From contig CP036290.1 in assembly GCA_007750655.1 (NCBI GenBank), positions 3,348,001-3,412,000 on the forward strand: a stretch of 64,000 nt of DNA, in the 5' to 3' direction. A program made the position numbers and the translations under genes. Below the pieces are notes generated by a model, which made no database searches, was not told the origin of the DNA, and was given only the letters and a program-made list of their open reading frames with translations. Of this stretch, positions 42,904-52,616 are shown piece by piece (positions within the stretch are counted from its first letter, which is position 1; the number at the start of each line of letters is the position of its first letter). This DNA is from Rohdeia mirabilis (GTDB taxonomy: Bacteria > Planctomycetota > UBA1135 > GCA-002686595).

Positions 42904-43925
42904 CGTTGGTCGTCCCTTCTGCTGCGCCGTTCCCCCAGCGCGCCTTCGATCGTCACGAGCAACAGCGCGAGGAGCAAGGGCCACTGGTAGCGATCGTCCG
43001 GAACGCGCGCCGTACCGCTCTCGAGTTCGCGTCGCTCGACGTCCTGGATCGGGCCGCGGAAGAGATCGACCAGTGGCCGCCCCGAGCGCTCGGTGCTCGA
43101 GTACGCACCACCGGTCGCGAGTGCGAGTCGTTCCAGGGAGTCGTCGACGAGCTTCGTGACGACCTCCTCGCCGTCGGGGCCGGTCAGGAAGCGTTCGTCG
43201 CCCAGCGCGTCGGCGATCGGGATCTTCGCGCCGCGCGTCGTGCCGACCCCGACGACGAAGACGCGGATCCCGCGCTCGGCGGCTCGTTCGGCGAGCTCGA
43301 GGCCCTCGCCCGACAGGTCCTCCCCGTCGGTGACCAGGACGATCGCCTCGTGCTTGCCGCTGCGCTCCTCGAACAGCTCGAGTGCGAACTCGATCGCGCG
43401 TCCGAGGTCGGTCCCGCCGAGTCGCGCGTCGTCGAGACTGACGGCGTCGAGCAACTGGCGCAGGGCGATCCGGTCGCGCGACAGCGGAGCGATCTGGCGC
43501 GCGTCGCCCGCGAACGCCACGAGCGACGCGCGGTTCTCGCCCAGCTCGCCGAGCAACTGTCCGATCTCGCGCTTGGCCCGTTCGAAGCGCGTGGGCTTCA
43601 CGTCGCGCGCCAGCATCGAACGCGAGGTGTCGATGCACAGCACCAGGTCGATGCCGCGCCTGATCTGTGGGCGTTCACCGAATCCGAGCGTCGGCCCGCC
43701 GAGCGCGAACCCGCCGAGCGCGAGCGCGAGGACCGCGAGCATCCAACGGGTGCGGCTGCGCGACGGCGACCACAGCGTCGCATCGCTGACCCGCCCGCGC
43801 GGCAGGAGCTGTGCGACCGCGTCCCTGCGACGGCGCACGGCGCGCGCGCCGAGACCCGCGACGACGAGACCCGAAGCCGCGATCCAGAGCGCCGCGGGGC
43901 GCAGAATCTCGAACTCGTCGCTCAT
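42900..43925 (-). CDS. batB: BatB von Willebrand factor A domain protein
   Basis: 341 aa. A transmembrane helix at about 12-28 (LWIAASGLVVAGLGARA) and another near 62-80 precede a vWA domain at about 90-260. The MIDAS motif DTSRSM (DxSxS) is intact, with the Thr in LGGTDLGRAI and the Asp in VLVTDGEDLSG. A final helix (WPLLLALLLVTIEGAL) ends the protein. Its ATG overlaps the BatA stop by 4 bp and its own stop overlaps batC by 4 bp. Confidence 0.9.
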   Translation of the reverse strand: MSDEFEILRPAALWIAASGLVVAGLGARAVRRRRDAVAQLLPRGRVSDATLWSPSRSRTRWMLAVLALALGGFALGGPTLGFGERPQIRRGIDLVLCIDTSRSMLARDVKPTRFERAKREIGQLLGELGENRASLVAFAGDARQIAPLSRDRIALRQLLDAVSLDDARLGGTDLGRAIEFALELFEERSGKHEAIVLVTDGEDLSGEGLELAERAAERGIRVFVVGVGTTRGAKIPIADALGDERFLTGPDGEEVVTKLVDDSLERLALATGGAYSSTERSGRPLVDLFRGPIQDVERRELESGTARVPDDRYQWPLLLALLLVTIEGALGERRSRRDDQR

Positions 43926-45034
43926 GGCAGCGTCCGTCGGAACGTGGTCGACTCGAGGCACCACGCGAGCGCGTAGAGCAACAGCGCGGCGAGCAGGAAC
44001 GGCGGGTACAGGTCGAACGCCTCGACCATGCGCTGTGTCTCGCGCGGCGTGCGTTCGAGCTCCTCGATGCGCTCGTAGATGCCCTCGAGCTCCTCGCGAT
44101 CGCGTGCGCGGTAGAAGGTCCCACCGGCCCGTTCGGCGATGGCGCGCATCTCGGTCGGATCGAGCTCCTCGCTCGAAGCCATGATCTGCCCGAAGGTCTG
44201 CGCCAGCTTGTAGCGCCCGGCGAGGATCGTGTAGACGGTCACACCCTCTTTCGCGGCGAACTCGGCCGCCTGCAGCGGGGTGATGACCGGCCCGCGCGTC
44301 TCCTCGCCGTCGGACAGGAGCACGATCACCTTGGACTTGGCGTCGCTGCCCTGCATCAGCTGCACGCCCTTCGTGAGCGCCGCACCGATGCGTGTGCCGT
44401 CCTCTTCGCTGTTCACGATGTCGAGCCGGTCCTCGAACCCTGTCAGCGCGTCCACGTCGAGCGTGAACGGGCAGATCAGCTCGGGGAAGCCGGCGAAACC
44501 CATCAGGCCCACCGCGTCGCGCGCGTAGCCGCGGTCCGTCATGCGGCGCCGCGCGAAGTCGAGCGCCACTTCGCGAACCACGTCGATCCGCATGCGCCCG
44601 CTGCCGAGTTCGCCCTCCATGTCGCGCAGCTGCATCGACGTGGAGCGGTCGACGATCAGCAGGATGTCGACGCCCTCGCTCGAATCGGCGGTCTCCGCGT
44701 CGGTGCGCAGCGGACGCGCGAGAGCCACCGCGAAGAGCACGACCGCGACCACTCGAGCGAGCGGGACGACGAAGGCCGAGCGCTGGCGCAGGGTGCGCGG
44801 CAGCACGACGCTGGGCAGTCCGCCCGTGCGCGCGGCCCCGCGTCCGCGCCGGACCAGGAACATCAACGCCAGCGCGAGCGGCGCGATCACGAGGTACCAC
44901 GGCGCCGCGAAGGCGTAGTCGCCAAAGACCCGCAGGACCGGCGATCCGGCGCTGCGGCCCGACTCGATCAACGGCTCGAGGAACTCCTCCAGCGCTCCGA
45001 CCAGGTCACCGAACGTGGACCGAGCGAGGATCAC
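43922..45034 (-). CDS. batA: BatA von Willebrand factor A domain protein
   Basis: 370 aa from the GTG at 45034, which overlaps the upstream stop (GTGA). Two transmembrane helices near 45-65 and 85-105 (YLVIAPLALALMFLV, VPLARVVAVVLFAVALA) flank a stretch ending in LRTDAETADSSEGVD, and the vWA domain follows: DRSTSM (intact MIDAS), DEDGTRIGAALTKG-like TRIG segment, and LLSDGEETRGPVI. A last helix (PPFLLAALLLYALAWCL) lies at the C-terminus. Paired with BatB as usual. Confidence 0.9.
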   Translation of the reverse strand: MILARSTFGDLVGALEEFLEPLIESGRSAGSPVLRVFGDYAFAAPWYLVIAPLALALMFLVRRGRGAARTGGLPSVVLPRTLRQRSAFVVPLARVVAVVLFAVALARPLRTDAETADSSEGVDILLIVDRSTSMQLRDMEGELGSGRMRIDVVREVALDFARRRMTDRGYARDAVGLMGFAGFPELICPFTLDVDALTGFEDRLDIVNSEEDGTRIGAALTKGVQLMQGSDAKSKVIVLLSDGEETRGPVITPLQAAEFAAKEGVTVYTILAGRYKLAQTFGQIMASSEELDPTEMRAIAERAGGTFYRARDREELEGIYERIEELERTPRETQRMVEAFDLYPPFLLAALLLYALAWCLESTTFRRTLP

Positions 45035-46290
45035 GCCGCACCTCCCCGGCTCGTCGCGACGTCGCGGGTCGCGGTTCCGCTCGCGCGCACGGGGTCGCCG
45101 GACGGTCCTCCGGCGAAATCGAGCGTGGCGCGCTCGAAGGTCAGCGCGTCGCGGATCAGCTCCTCGATCGCCCAACGGGTCGGGCGAGCCGGTGCGTAGC
45201 GCACGGCCACGGCGCGCGCGAGGAAGCGGTCGAGATCGACCTGTTCGCCCATGCGGAACAGGTCCTCGCCCAGCGTCGCGCGCCACTCCTCGTCGGTCAG
45301 GGACCGATCGCCGGAGGCGCCGCGCTCGGCGAAGCCCGCGCGCACGTGGACGACGGCGTCGAACGCCGCCTGCCGCAGCTCGACCGAACCGCTCGCGACG
45401 CCTTCGAGGAGGCCTTCGAGAACCGTCGCGCGGTCGGGGGGCGGACCGGTGCTCGCGCGCGCGACGCGGTTGCCACGCAGTGCGACCACCAGCGCCACGA
45501 GGAACAAGAACGTGGCGCCGCCACCGATCCAGGCGGCGCGGTTCCACAGCGGCGCCTCGGCCTCGGTCGTGAGCGGCTCCGGCATCGGACGCGGACCGCG
45601 CGCACCGGGGCCGATCAGGCCGCGCACCGTGACGAGCGCCTGGGCGGGCTCGTCCCCCTCCGCGCTCGCGCCGTCCAGCGCGCGCGCAACGCGAAACTCG
45701 AACGTGCGCTCGGTGTTCGCCGGTGCGTCGTCCGCGAGCGCCGGCGCGTACTCGACCCCGAGACCCGTCAGCGCCCGCTCGGGGTTCCACACCAGCCCAC
45801 CACCCTCGACGGACGCAGGCTCGAGCGAGAGGGACGCGACGCGGTACGTGATGCGCGTGACCAACGTCGCGCCGTCGGCGAAGCCGGTCGCGCTCGCACG
45901 CGCGCCATCGGCGGGCAGGTCGGGCAGCGCGACGACGTCGAAGACGTGGAAACCGCGCTCGGCGGTCAGCACGTCGCGCACGACGGCGGCGGCGGCGCGC
46001 ACTTCGACGTCCCGTCCGTGCCGACAGACGACGGACAGCTCGAACGGCTGCCCCACTTCGACCGCGTCCGTCGGCGCTTCGACCCACACGTCGAGGATCC
46101 CTTCGAACGCGGGGGCGACGGCGGCGTCCTGCGGAACGGTCGCGAGCGCGGGCCGAGCGGCGGTCGCTGTCGGCGCGGGGGTCGTGGACGCATGCGCGGG
46201 CGCGAGCAGCGGCGCGCCGAGAACCGGCCCCGGCCACAAACTCAGGGCCAGAACCAGGGCCGACAGCGAGCGCAGGAGAGCGCCGCTCAT
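45031..46290 (-). CDS. DUF4381/BatD-like membrane protein of the Bat operon
   Basis: 419 aa. A signal peptide (about residues 1-26) leads into a long exported beta-rich region (VWVEAPTDAVEVGQPFELSVVCRHG, PADGARASATGF, VSLEPASVEGGGLVWNPERA, RTFEFRVARALDG). One transmembrane helix (AAWIGGGATFLFLVALVVALRG, near 275-296) precedes a cytoplasmic tail with DRATVLEGLLEGVASGS and WAIEELIRDALTFERATLDF. The position between DUF58 and BatA is where single-TM, carboxy-cytosolic proteins of this operon occur. Both ends overlap their neighbours by 4 bp. Confidence 0.75.
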   Translation of the reverse strand: MSGALLRSLSALVLALSLWPGPVLGAPLLAPAHASTTPAPTATAARPALATVPQDAAVAPAFEGILDVWVEAPTDAVEVGQPFELSVVCRHGRDVEVRAAAAVVRDVLTAERGFHVFDVVALPDLPADGARASATGFADGATLVTRITYRVASLSLEPASVEGGGLVWNPERALTGLGVEYAPALADDAPANTERTFEFRVARALDGASAEGDEPAQALVTVRGLIGPGARGPRPMPEPLTTEAEAPLWNRAAWIGGGATFLFLVALVVALRGNRVARASTGPPPDRATVLEGLLEGVASGSVELRQAAFDAVVHVRAGFAERGASGDRSLTDEEWRATLGEDLFRMGEQVDLDRFLARAVAVRYAPARPTRWAIEELIRDALTFERATLDFAGGPSGDPVRASGTATRDVATSRGGAA

Positions 46291-47252
46291 CGGCCGCGCC
46301 CCCGACGCGCCACTCGCGCGCGGAAGAAGGAGACGAGCGGATCGGTCGCGCCCCCGGCGGCACTGGGAGCGGTGGACAGCTCCACGCTCTCCCCCCGCGC
46401 CGCGAGCGTCGCCGCCGCGAAGGCCGCGCGCCGCGCTCTGGCGTCGGCCGCCCAGGCCTCGCGCACGGCCGCACTGCTCGTGTCCACGTCGACGCGGCGG
46501 CCGCTCTCCGGATCGTCGAGCGCGAGCCACCCCACGTCGGGAAGCTGTTCCTCGAAGGGATCGACGACGCGCACGAACAACAGGTCGTGGCGCCGGGCGA
46601 GGCGCGCCGCCACGTCGACCCATGGCGCGTCGTCGAGGCCGCGGAAGTCGGAGAGGACGACGAGGACGCCGTGGCGCTTGAGCACCCGTTCGAGGGCTTC
46701 GAGCGTCTCGAGCAGCCCGCGGCCGGTGGAGGGTCGCGAGGGTTCGGCCATCAGGGCGCCGAGCACGCGCAGCACCTGACTGCGGCCGGCCTCGGGGCGC
46801 ACGTGCCGCTGACGTCCGACCGAGAACAGGTCGAGGCCGACCAGGTCGCGCTGCAGCGATGCCGCGCCCGCGAGCAGTGCGACGGCTTCGGCCACCACCT
46901 CGCGCTTCGTCGCTTCCCCCGAACCGAAGTCCATCGAGGGACTCGTGTCCGCCACGAGGTGCATGCGCAGCTGGCGCTCCTCGGTGTACGTCTTCACCTG
47001 GGGTTCGCCGGTGCGCGCCGTGACCTTCCAGTCGATCGTGCGCACGTCGTCACCCGGTTGGTACGGGCGCACCTCCTCGAACTCGATGCCCGAACCGCGG
47101 AAGCTCGAGCGGTACGCGCCTCCGACGTCCCCGAACGCGAGGCGCTTCGTCCGCAGCTCGAGCATGCGGATGCGTGCACGCAGCGCCGGACTCAGAGCCT
47201 TGCGGCCGAGTTCCAGCTCGTCGTTCACGGAGTGCGTCTGCGGAGCGTTCAT
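46287..47252 (-). CDS. DUF58 domain protein (MoxR-linked)
   Basis: 321 aa. The DUF58 signature is clear: YRSSFRGSGIEFEEVRPYQPGDDVRTIDWKVTARTGEPQVKTYTEER near residues 46-93. A vWA-like fold follows with VADTSPSMDFGSG (MIDAS-like DTSPS), LLAGAASLQRDLVGLDLFS and LVVLSDFRGLDDAPWVDVAARLARRHDLLFVRVVDPFEEQLP. DUF58 genes typically follow moxR and act with the AAA ATPase on vWA partners. The stop overlaps the next gene by 4 bp; moxR lies 75 bp upstream. Confidence 0.92.
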   Translation of the reverse strand: MNAPQTHSVNDELELGRKALSPALRARIRMLELRTKRLAFGDVGGAYRSSFRGSGIEFEEVRPYQPGDDVRTIDWKVTARTGEPQVKTYTEERQLRMHLVADTSPSMDFGSGEATKREVVAEAVALLAGAASLQRDLVGLDLFSVGRQRHVRPEAGRSQVLRVLGALMAEPSRPSTGRGLLETLEALERVLKRHGVLVVLSDFRGLDDAPWVDVAARLARRHDLLFVRVVDPFEEQLPDVGWLALDDPESGRRVDVDTSSAAVREAWAADARARRAAFAAATLAARGESVELSTAPSAAGGATDPLVSFFRARVARRGRGR

Positions 47253-47327
47253 GGCTGTTCGATCGACCGGTGCGGGCGAACCGCTGGGCGGCGCGCCGGC
47301 CCGATGCCGCTGGGCGGAGCGTGTGCC

Positions 47328-48323
<996 letters not shown>

Positions 48324-48830
48324 AAGCGTGTCGTGGGTCCGACTCGGGCGGGAGGCGAGGGACGAGAAGACGGGCGGGTGGGAGCGCGGCGACGGGTTCG
48401 ACCGCGAGCCCCGGTGCACGGCGCGAGCTCGCGGTCGCGCGCTCCTCGGGGAGGTCGCCGGAAGTCGAGCTGGTCGAGCTGCGCGGGGCGCGGTCGTCGC
48501 GGAAGCGATCCGGTCACGCAACCGTGCGCCCGGCGCGGAGCCGAACGCACGAACGCGGCGGGTCCTACGCAGCGCGCCCGCAGGGCGTTGGGACCCCACG
48601 GGCGTCGCTGTCGGGTCCGGCCCCGACGAGAGTAGGACTTCGGCCCGCCGCGCCCCACCCCGGAGCGACTTCGAGGTCGCAGGGATGGCGCGCGGCGCGC
48701 GGTTCGGTCGCTCGGGCGCGGACGCTCCCGGCCCCGCCGATCGGCGCGACGCCGCTCCGCTGCCTTCCGCTCCGCCGCCCACGGCACCTCCACCCACGGC
48801 ACCGTGTGGCGCCGAGCGGCGATCCGCGGC
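48324..48830. other. Intergenic region upstream of the MoxR/Bat operon
   Basis: 507 bp between the moxR start and the S41 protease stop. No convincing gene, RNA or repeat was seen. Long open frames here are Arg/Pro-rich and antisense-like. It should contain the promoter of the nine-kilobase Bat operon. Confidence 0.5.
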
Positions 48831-51800
48831 TCAGCGATCCTCGTCGGCGACCCCCGAACCGGCGCGGTCCGGTCCCTTCGGACGGGCGGGCGGGACGAAG
48901 GGCGCGCGCTCGAGCTCGGACAGAAGGTGCGCGACCGCGGCCTCGAGCTGGGGGTCCTCACCGCGCGCGAGCGCCGACGGATCGTCCATCACCTCGATGT
49001 CCGGGTCGACGCCGTGGCCCTCGATCCCCCAGGTCCCGTCCAGTTCGTAGAAGCCGAAGGTCGGGATCGAGTGACTCGTGCCGTCGATCAGCGCGGGATT
49101 GCCGGAGAGTCCGACGAGCCCACCCCAGGTGCGGCGGCCGATGAGCTTTCCGAGACCCGCCTGACGGAAGTAGTACGGGAACGCGTCGCCACCCGATCCG
49201 GCCCAGCCGTTGATCAGCATGGCTTTCGGTCCGAAGTGGCCGTCCGGCGGCCAGTCCCAGTCCTCGCCGTGCCTCACCGCCCAGCGGTTCACGAGCGGAC
49301 GATCGAGCAGCTCGACGAAGCGCGTCGGAATCTGTCCACCGCCGTTCCAACGCTCGTCGACGAGCAGCGCCGGAGCGTGGATCGCGCCCTGCATCTGCCG
49401 CACGAGTTCGTTCTGACCGCTGGCGCCGGTGTCGGGCACGTGGACGTAGCCGATGCGACCGTCGGACAGCTCGTGCACGCGTTCGCGGTTGCGGCGCACC
49501 CAGTCCCGGTAGCGCAGGGAACTCTCGCTGGCCAGCGGCTCGACGAGGACGTCGTAGCGCGAACCTTCGACGTCGCCGGGGTCGCTCGCGAACGTCAGTT
49601 GGGTCGTGCGTCCGGCGGTTCCGAGCAGCGCTTCGTTCACCGAACGGCTGGCGTCGACCGGAACTCCGTCGACCGCGAGCAGGAGGTGGCCCACCTCGAC
49701 CTGGGTGTGCGCGAGCGGATTGCGCGCGTCCGTGTCGTAGCTGCCACCTGCGAGCAGTCGCGCGATGGACACGCGCTCGCCGACCCGTGCGAAGTCGGCG
49801 CCCAGGAGACCGGCGGTGGGCCCGTCGGGAGCGGCGGGACCGCTCGGAGCGACGCGACCGTTGTAGGCGTGACCGACGTTGAGCTCCGCCATCATCTCGC
49901 CGGTCAGGAAGGCCAGGTCCTCGCGCGACGTGGCGTCGAACAACGCCGCGAGGTAGCGCTCGCGCACCGCGGGCCAGTCGAGGCCGTGCATGCTCTCCTG
50001 GTAGAAGTAGTCGCGGAACAGGCGCCAGGTGTCGATCAGCATCTGCCGCCACTCGGCGCGCGGATCGATCTGCGCGACCAGGCCGCCGAGGTCGACCGTC
50101 TCGTCGAACGACTGACCGGGCGCGAGATCGACGATCGCGATCGAGTTCCCGCGCATCAGGAGCAGCTTGTCGGCGCGCGAGCACACGTCGAAGCCACTCA
50201 GGCGTTCGATGACGGTCGCTTCCTCCCACTCCTCCGTGTCGAGCAGCACGAGGCGCGGAGCACCCGATACGCCGCGCGGCGTGGTGCGGACGAAGAGTAG
50301 GCCCTTCGAGGTGCCCACGAGCGCGCTGATGCGACCCGGATCGATCGGGATCTGGATCCCGCGCGCCTCGAAGCCGTCCACGTCGATCACGAGGGCCTCG
50401 TCGGTCTCCTCGTCGTCCGCGTCGACTTCGGAAGCGCCGTCGTCCGCCTCGGTGGCGCCGTCGTCGGACGTGCCGTCGTCGGACGTGCCGTCGTCGGACG
50501 TGTCGTCGTCGGACGTGTCGTCGGACGTGTCGTCGGACGCGTCGTCGGCCGCGTCGGATGCATCGTCGGCCGGCTCATCGTCGGCCGCCGCACCGTCGTC
50601 GCTCGCGTCCTCGTCGGTCTCGATCGGCTCCTCGTCGTTGGTCGGAACGAGCGGCACGTCCACGTCCGCCCGCAGCGGCACCGCGATCAGGACCTGCGTC
50701 CCGTTGTAGATCCAGGTCGAGTCCTGATCGGCGTAGAGCGCACCCGTGAAGTGACGGGCCGAGGCGTAGTACAGGAAGTCGCCGTTCGCCCCGAAGGCCG
50801 GACTCGAGTCGTCGAACGCTCCCGAGGTCACGCAGGTGGTGGTACCGGTCGCCAACTCGTGCAGGAAGACGGCGCCGTTGCGCGTGACCGGGTGCTTGTG
50901 GGAGTAGGTCAACCAGTCCGACCCGGGCGACCAGGACGCGCCGAGCGGGTTGCCGGCCGGATCGACGGCGATGGTCGCGATCGTGACGTCCCCGCTGCCC
51001 CAATCGTCGCAGGTGGCCAACCAGAGCTGGCCAGCGTTGTCGGTGAAGACGAGCTTGTGCGCGTCGGGCGCCCACGTGATGTTCGAACGGAACCCGGCGC
51101 CGAGGTTCGAGAGCGTGCGCTCCCCGTGCTCGTTCGCCCCTTCGAAGTCACCGCCGTCGGCGCGCTTCACGGTCAGCTCGTATTCGCCCGTGCGGTCCGA
51201 GAAGTACGCGATCCAGGCGCCGTCGGGACTCCAGGCGGGACTGCGTTCGGCCACGCCGCTCGAGCGCGTCAACGCCCGCGTGAAGCCCTCGTCCGCGGGC
51301 GCGTCGAACAGCTCGCCGCGCGCCTCGATCACGACGCGCGCACCGGTCGGACCCGGCGAGGCGGAAGCCACGTCGTCGGCCAGTTGCAGGCGCTCGGGCC
51401 GCAGGTTCGGACGGTCGCCGGGGATGACGACGTCGACCGCGACGAGCGCGTTCTCGACCAGGTCGTAGCGGTACAGGCGACCACCGTTCTCGAACACCAC
51501 GTCGGTCGGCCCGACCGACGCGAAGCGGACGCCGAACTCGGTGAACTGCGTCAGCTGCGTGGTCGCCTCGGTGTCGAGGTCGTAGGAGAACAGGTTGAGG
51601 ACGCCGTCGGGTCCGCGGTCGGACACGAACAGCAGCGTGCGGCCGTGCCACATCGGCTGCGCGTCGGTGCCGGGGAAGTCGGTCACCCGTCGCGACGCGC
51701 CGGTCAGGAGGTTGTAGAGCCAGACGTCCTGGGCGAGTCCGCCCTGGTAGCGCTTCCACGTGCGGAACTCGCGACCGGACGGTGTGTAGGCCAGCCACTC

Positions 51801-52328
51801 GCCGGTCTCGTCGATGCTGCCGAACACGCCGTACGCCGGCGGGAGCGCTTCGGGCTGACCGCCGTCGACGTCGACCGTCATCATCCGCGGCGCGCGCGCC
51901 ATGCCCGCGGCCTCCGTCGACCAGTACAGGAGGCGTTCGCCGTCCGGCGTCCAGTCGCACAGGATCTCCTGCCCGGGGTGGAAGGTGACGCGCTCGGGAA
52001 TCCCGCCCTCCGTCGGCATGACGTAGAGGTCGCTGCCGCCGTCGTAGCTCGCCATGAAGGCGATGCGCGAACCGTCGGGGCTGAAACTCGGGAAGGCCTC
52101 CCCACCCGCCGCCGACGTGAGCCGCGACGCCGTGCCCCCTTCGCGCGGGACCAGCCACAGGTCGCCGGCGTAGCGGAACGCGATCCGGTCCTGCGACACG
52201 TCGGGATAGCGCAGCATGACCGCACTGGGCGAGACGCTACTGGAGACACTGGGGCGGGGCTCGTCCTGCGCGACGCCGACGTTCGTCGGTTCGGGCAGGA
52301 GGGCGAGAAGGAGGACTTCGATCAACAT
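48831..52328 (-). CDS. Tricorn-like S41 peptidase with propeller and PDZ domains
   Basis: 1,165-aa secreted protease from ATG 52328, with a short signal sequence (MLIEVLLLALLPEPTNVGVA). Residues about 35-330 hold PD40/WD40-like propeller repeats (FSPDGSRIAFMASYDGGSDLYVM), and a second propeller runs to about 560. A low-complexity D/S/T/E region (about 563-640) splits it from the tricorn-core region. A PDZ domain near 850-930 (EVGHLLLAVDGVPVDASRSVNEALLGTAG) precedes the S41 catalytic part: GRIGYVHVPDTGASGQNELVRQM, LLVDERWNGGG and the nucleophile Ser1045 in GSGGDAFPYY, then GGLVGLSG. It resembles tricorn protease of archaea, an oligomeric exopeptidase-coupled enzyme. Confidence 0.9.
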   Translation of the reverse strand: MLIEVLLLALLPEPTNVGVAQDEPRPSVSSSVSPSAVMLRYPDVSQDRIAFRYAGDLWLVPREGGTASRLTSAAGGEAFPSFSPDGSRIAFMASYDGGSDLYVMPTEGGIPERVTFHPGQEILCDWTPDGERLLYWSTEAAGMARAPRMMTVDVDGGQPEALPPAYGVFGSIDETGEWLAYTPSGREFRTWKRYQGGLAQDVWLYNLLTGASRRVTDFPGTDAQPMWHGRTLLFVSDRGPDGVLNLFSYDLDTEATTQLTQFTEFGVRFASVGPTDVVFENGGRLYRYDLVENALVAVDVVIPGDRPNLRPERLQLADDVASASPGPTGARVVIEARGELFDAPADEGFTRALTRSSGVAERSPAWSPDGAWIAYFSDRTGEYELTVKRADGGDFEGANEHGERTLSNLGAGFRSNITWAPDAHKLVFTDNAGQLWLATCDDWGSGDVTIATIAVDPAGNPLGASWSPGSDWLTYSHKHPVTRNGAVFLHELATGTTTCVTSGAFDDSSPAFGANGDFLYYASARHFTGALYADQDSTWIYNGTQVLIAVPLRADVDVPLVPTNDEEPIETDEDASDDGAAADDEPADDASDAADDASDDTSDDTSDDDTSDDGTSDDGTSDDGATEADDGASEVDADDEETDEALVIDVDGFEARGIQIPIDPGRISALVGTSKGLLFVRTTPRGVSGAPRLVLLDTEEWEEATVIERLSGFDVCSRADKLLLMRGNSIAIVDLAPGQSFDETVDLGGLVAQIDPRAEWRQMLIDTWRLFRDYFYQESMHGLDWPAVRERYLAALFDATSREDLAFLTGEMMAELNVGHAYNGRVAPSGPAAPDGPTAGLLGADFARVGERVSIARLLAGGSYDTDARNPLAHTQVEVGHLLLAVDGVPVDASRSVNEALLGTAGRTTQLTFASDPGDVEGSRYDVLVEPLASESSLRYRDWVRRNRERVHELSDGRIGYVHVPDTGASGQNELVRQMQGAIHAPALLVDERWNGGGQIPTRFVELLDRPLVNRWAVRHGEDWDWPPDGHFGPKAMLINGWAGSGGDAFPYYFRQAGLGKLIGRRTWGGLVGLSGNPALIDGTSHSIPTFGFYELDGTWGIEGHGVDPDIEVMDDPSALARGEDPQLEAAVAHLLSELERAPFVPPARPKGPDRAGSGVADEDR
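50430..50640. repeat. Tandem repeats encoding Asp/Ser/Thr-rich insertion
   Basis: Plus-strand copies of about 15 bp, close to GTCGTCGGACGTGCC, run head to tail across this stretch. They encode DDTSDDTSDD-like repeats within the S41 peptidase. In-frame, so the linker can vary in length. Confidence 0.75.
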
Positions 52329-52515
52329 CGCTCGAGAAGGGAACGGGACGCGGTTGGCGCGTGAAGGTAACGAAGCCGCGAGCAGCGCCCACCGCCCGGT
52401 TCCATTTTGGGTTTCGCCCTCGATCTCACCGCCGTCCAACACGCTCGGCTCCCCCGCCGCACGCCCGCACAACTCGGGCCGAATGCTCTTACGAATCACC
52501 GTCCCGTGACGCACG

Positions 52516-52553
52516 GCGCCCCCGACCCTTCCGCGCGGAAGAGTCGGGGGCGC
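52516..52553. terminator. Strong hairpin between propeller gene and protease gene
   Basis: GCGCCCCCGAC (52516-52526) and GTCGGGGGCGC (52543-52553) form a perfect 11-bp stem with an inner CTTCC/GGAAG helix and a GCGC loop. It lies 63 bp past the propeller-like gene stop on the minus strand. No long T-tract follows, but the stability fits a terminator. Confidence 0.65.
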
Positions 52554-52616
52554 GTTCGCTCCGAAGCGTGTCCGGCGCGACGCGAGTGCTTGCCCACTCG
52601 CGCAGCGCGGACGCGA

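Noticed and set aside
41653-42990. Plus-strand frame rich in Leu/Val, resembling a membrane protein
   Set aside because: It is the antisense of the BatC Gln/Asp-rich repeats; the hydrophobic pattern is a by-product of those repeats.
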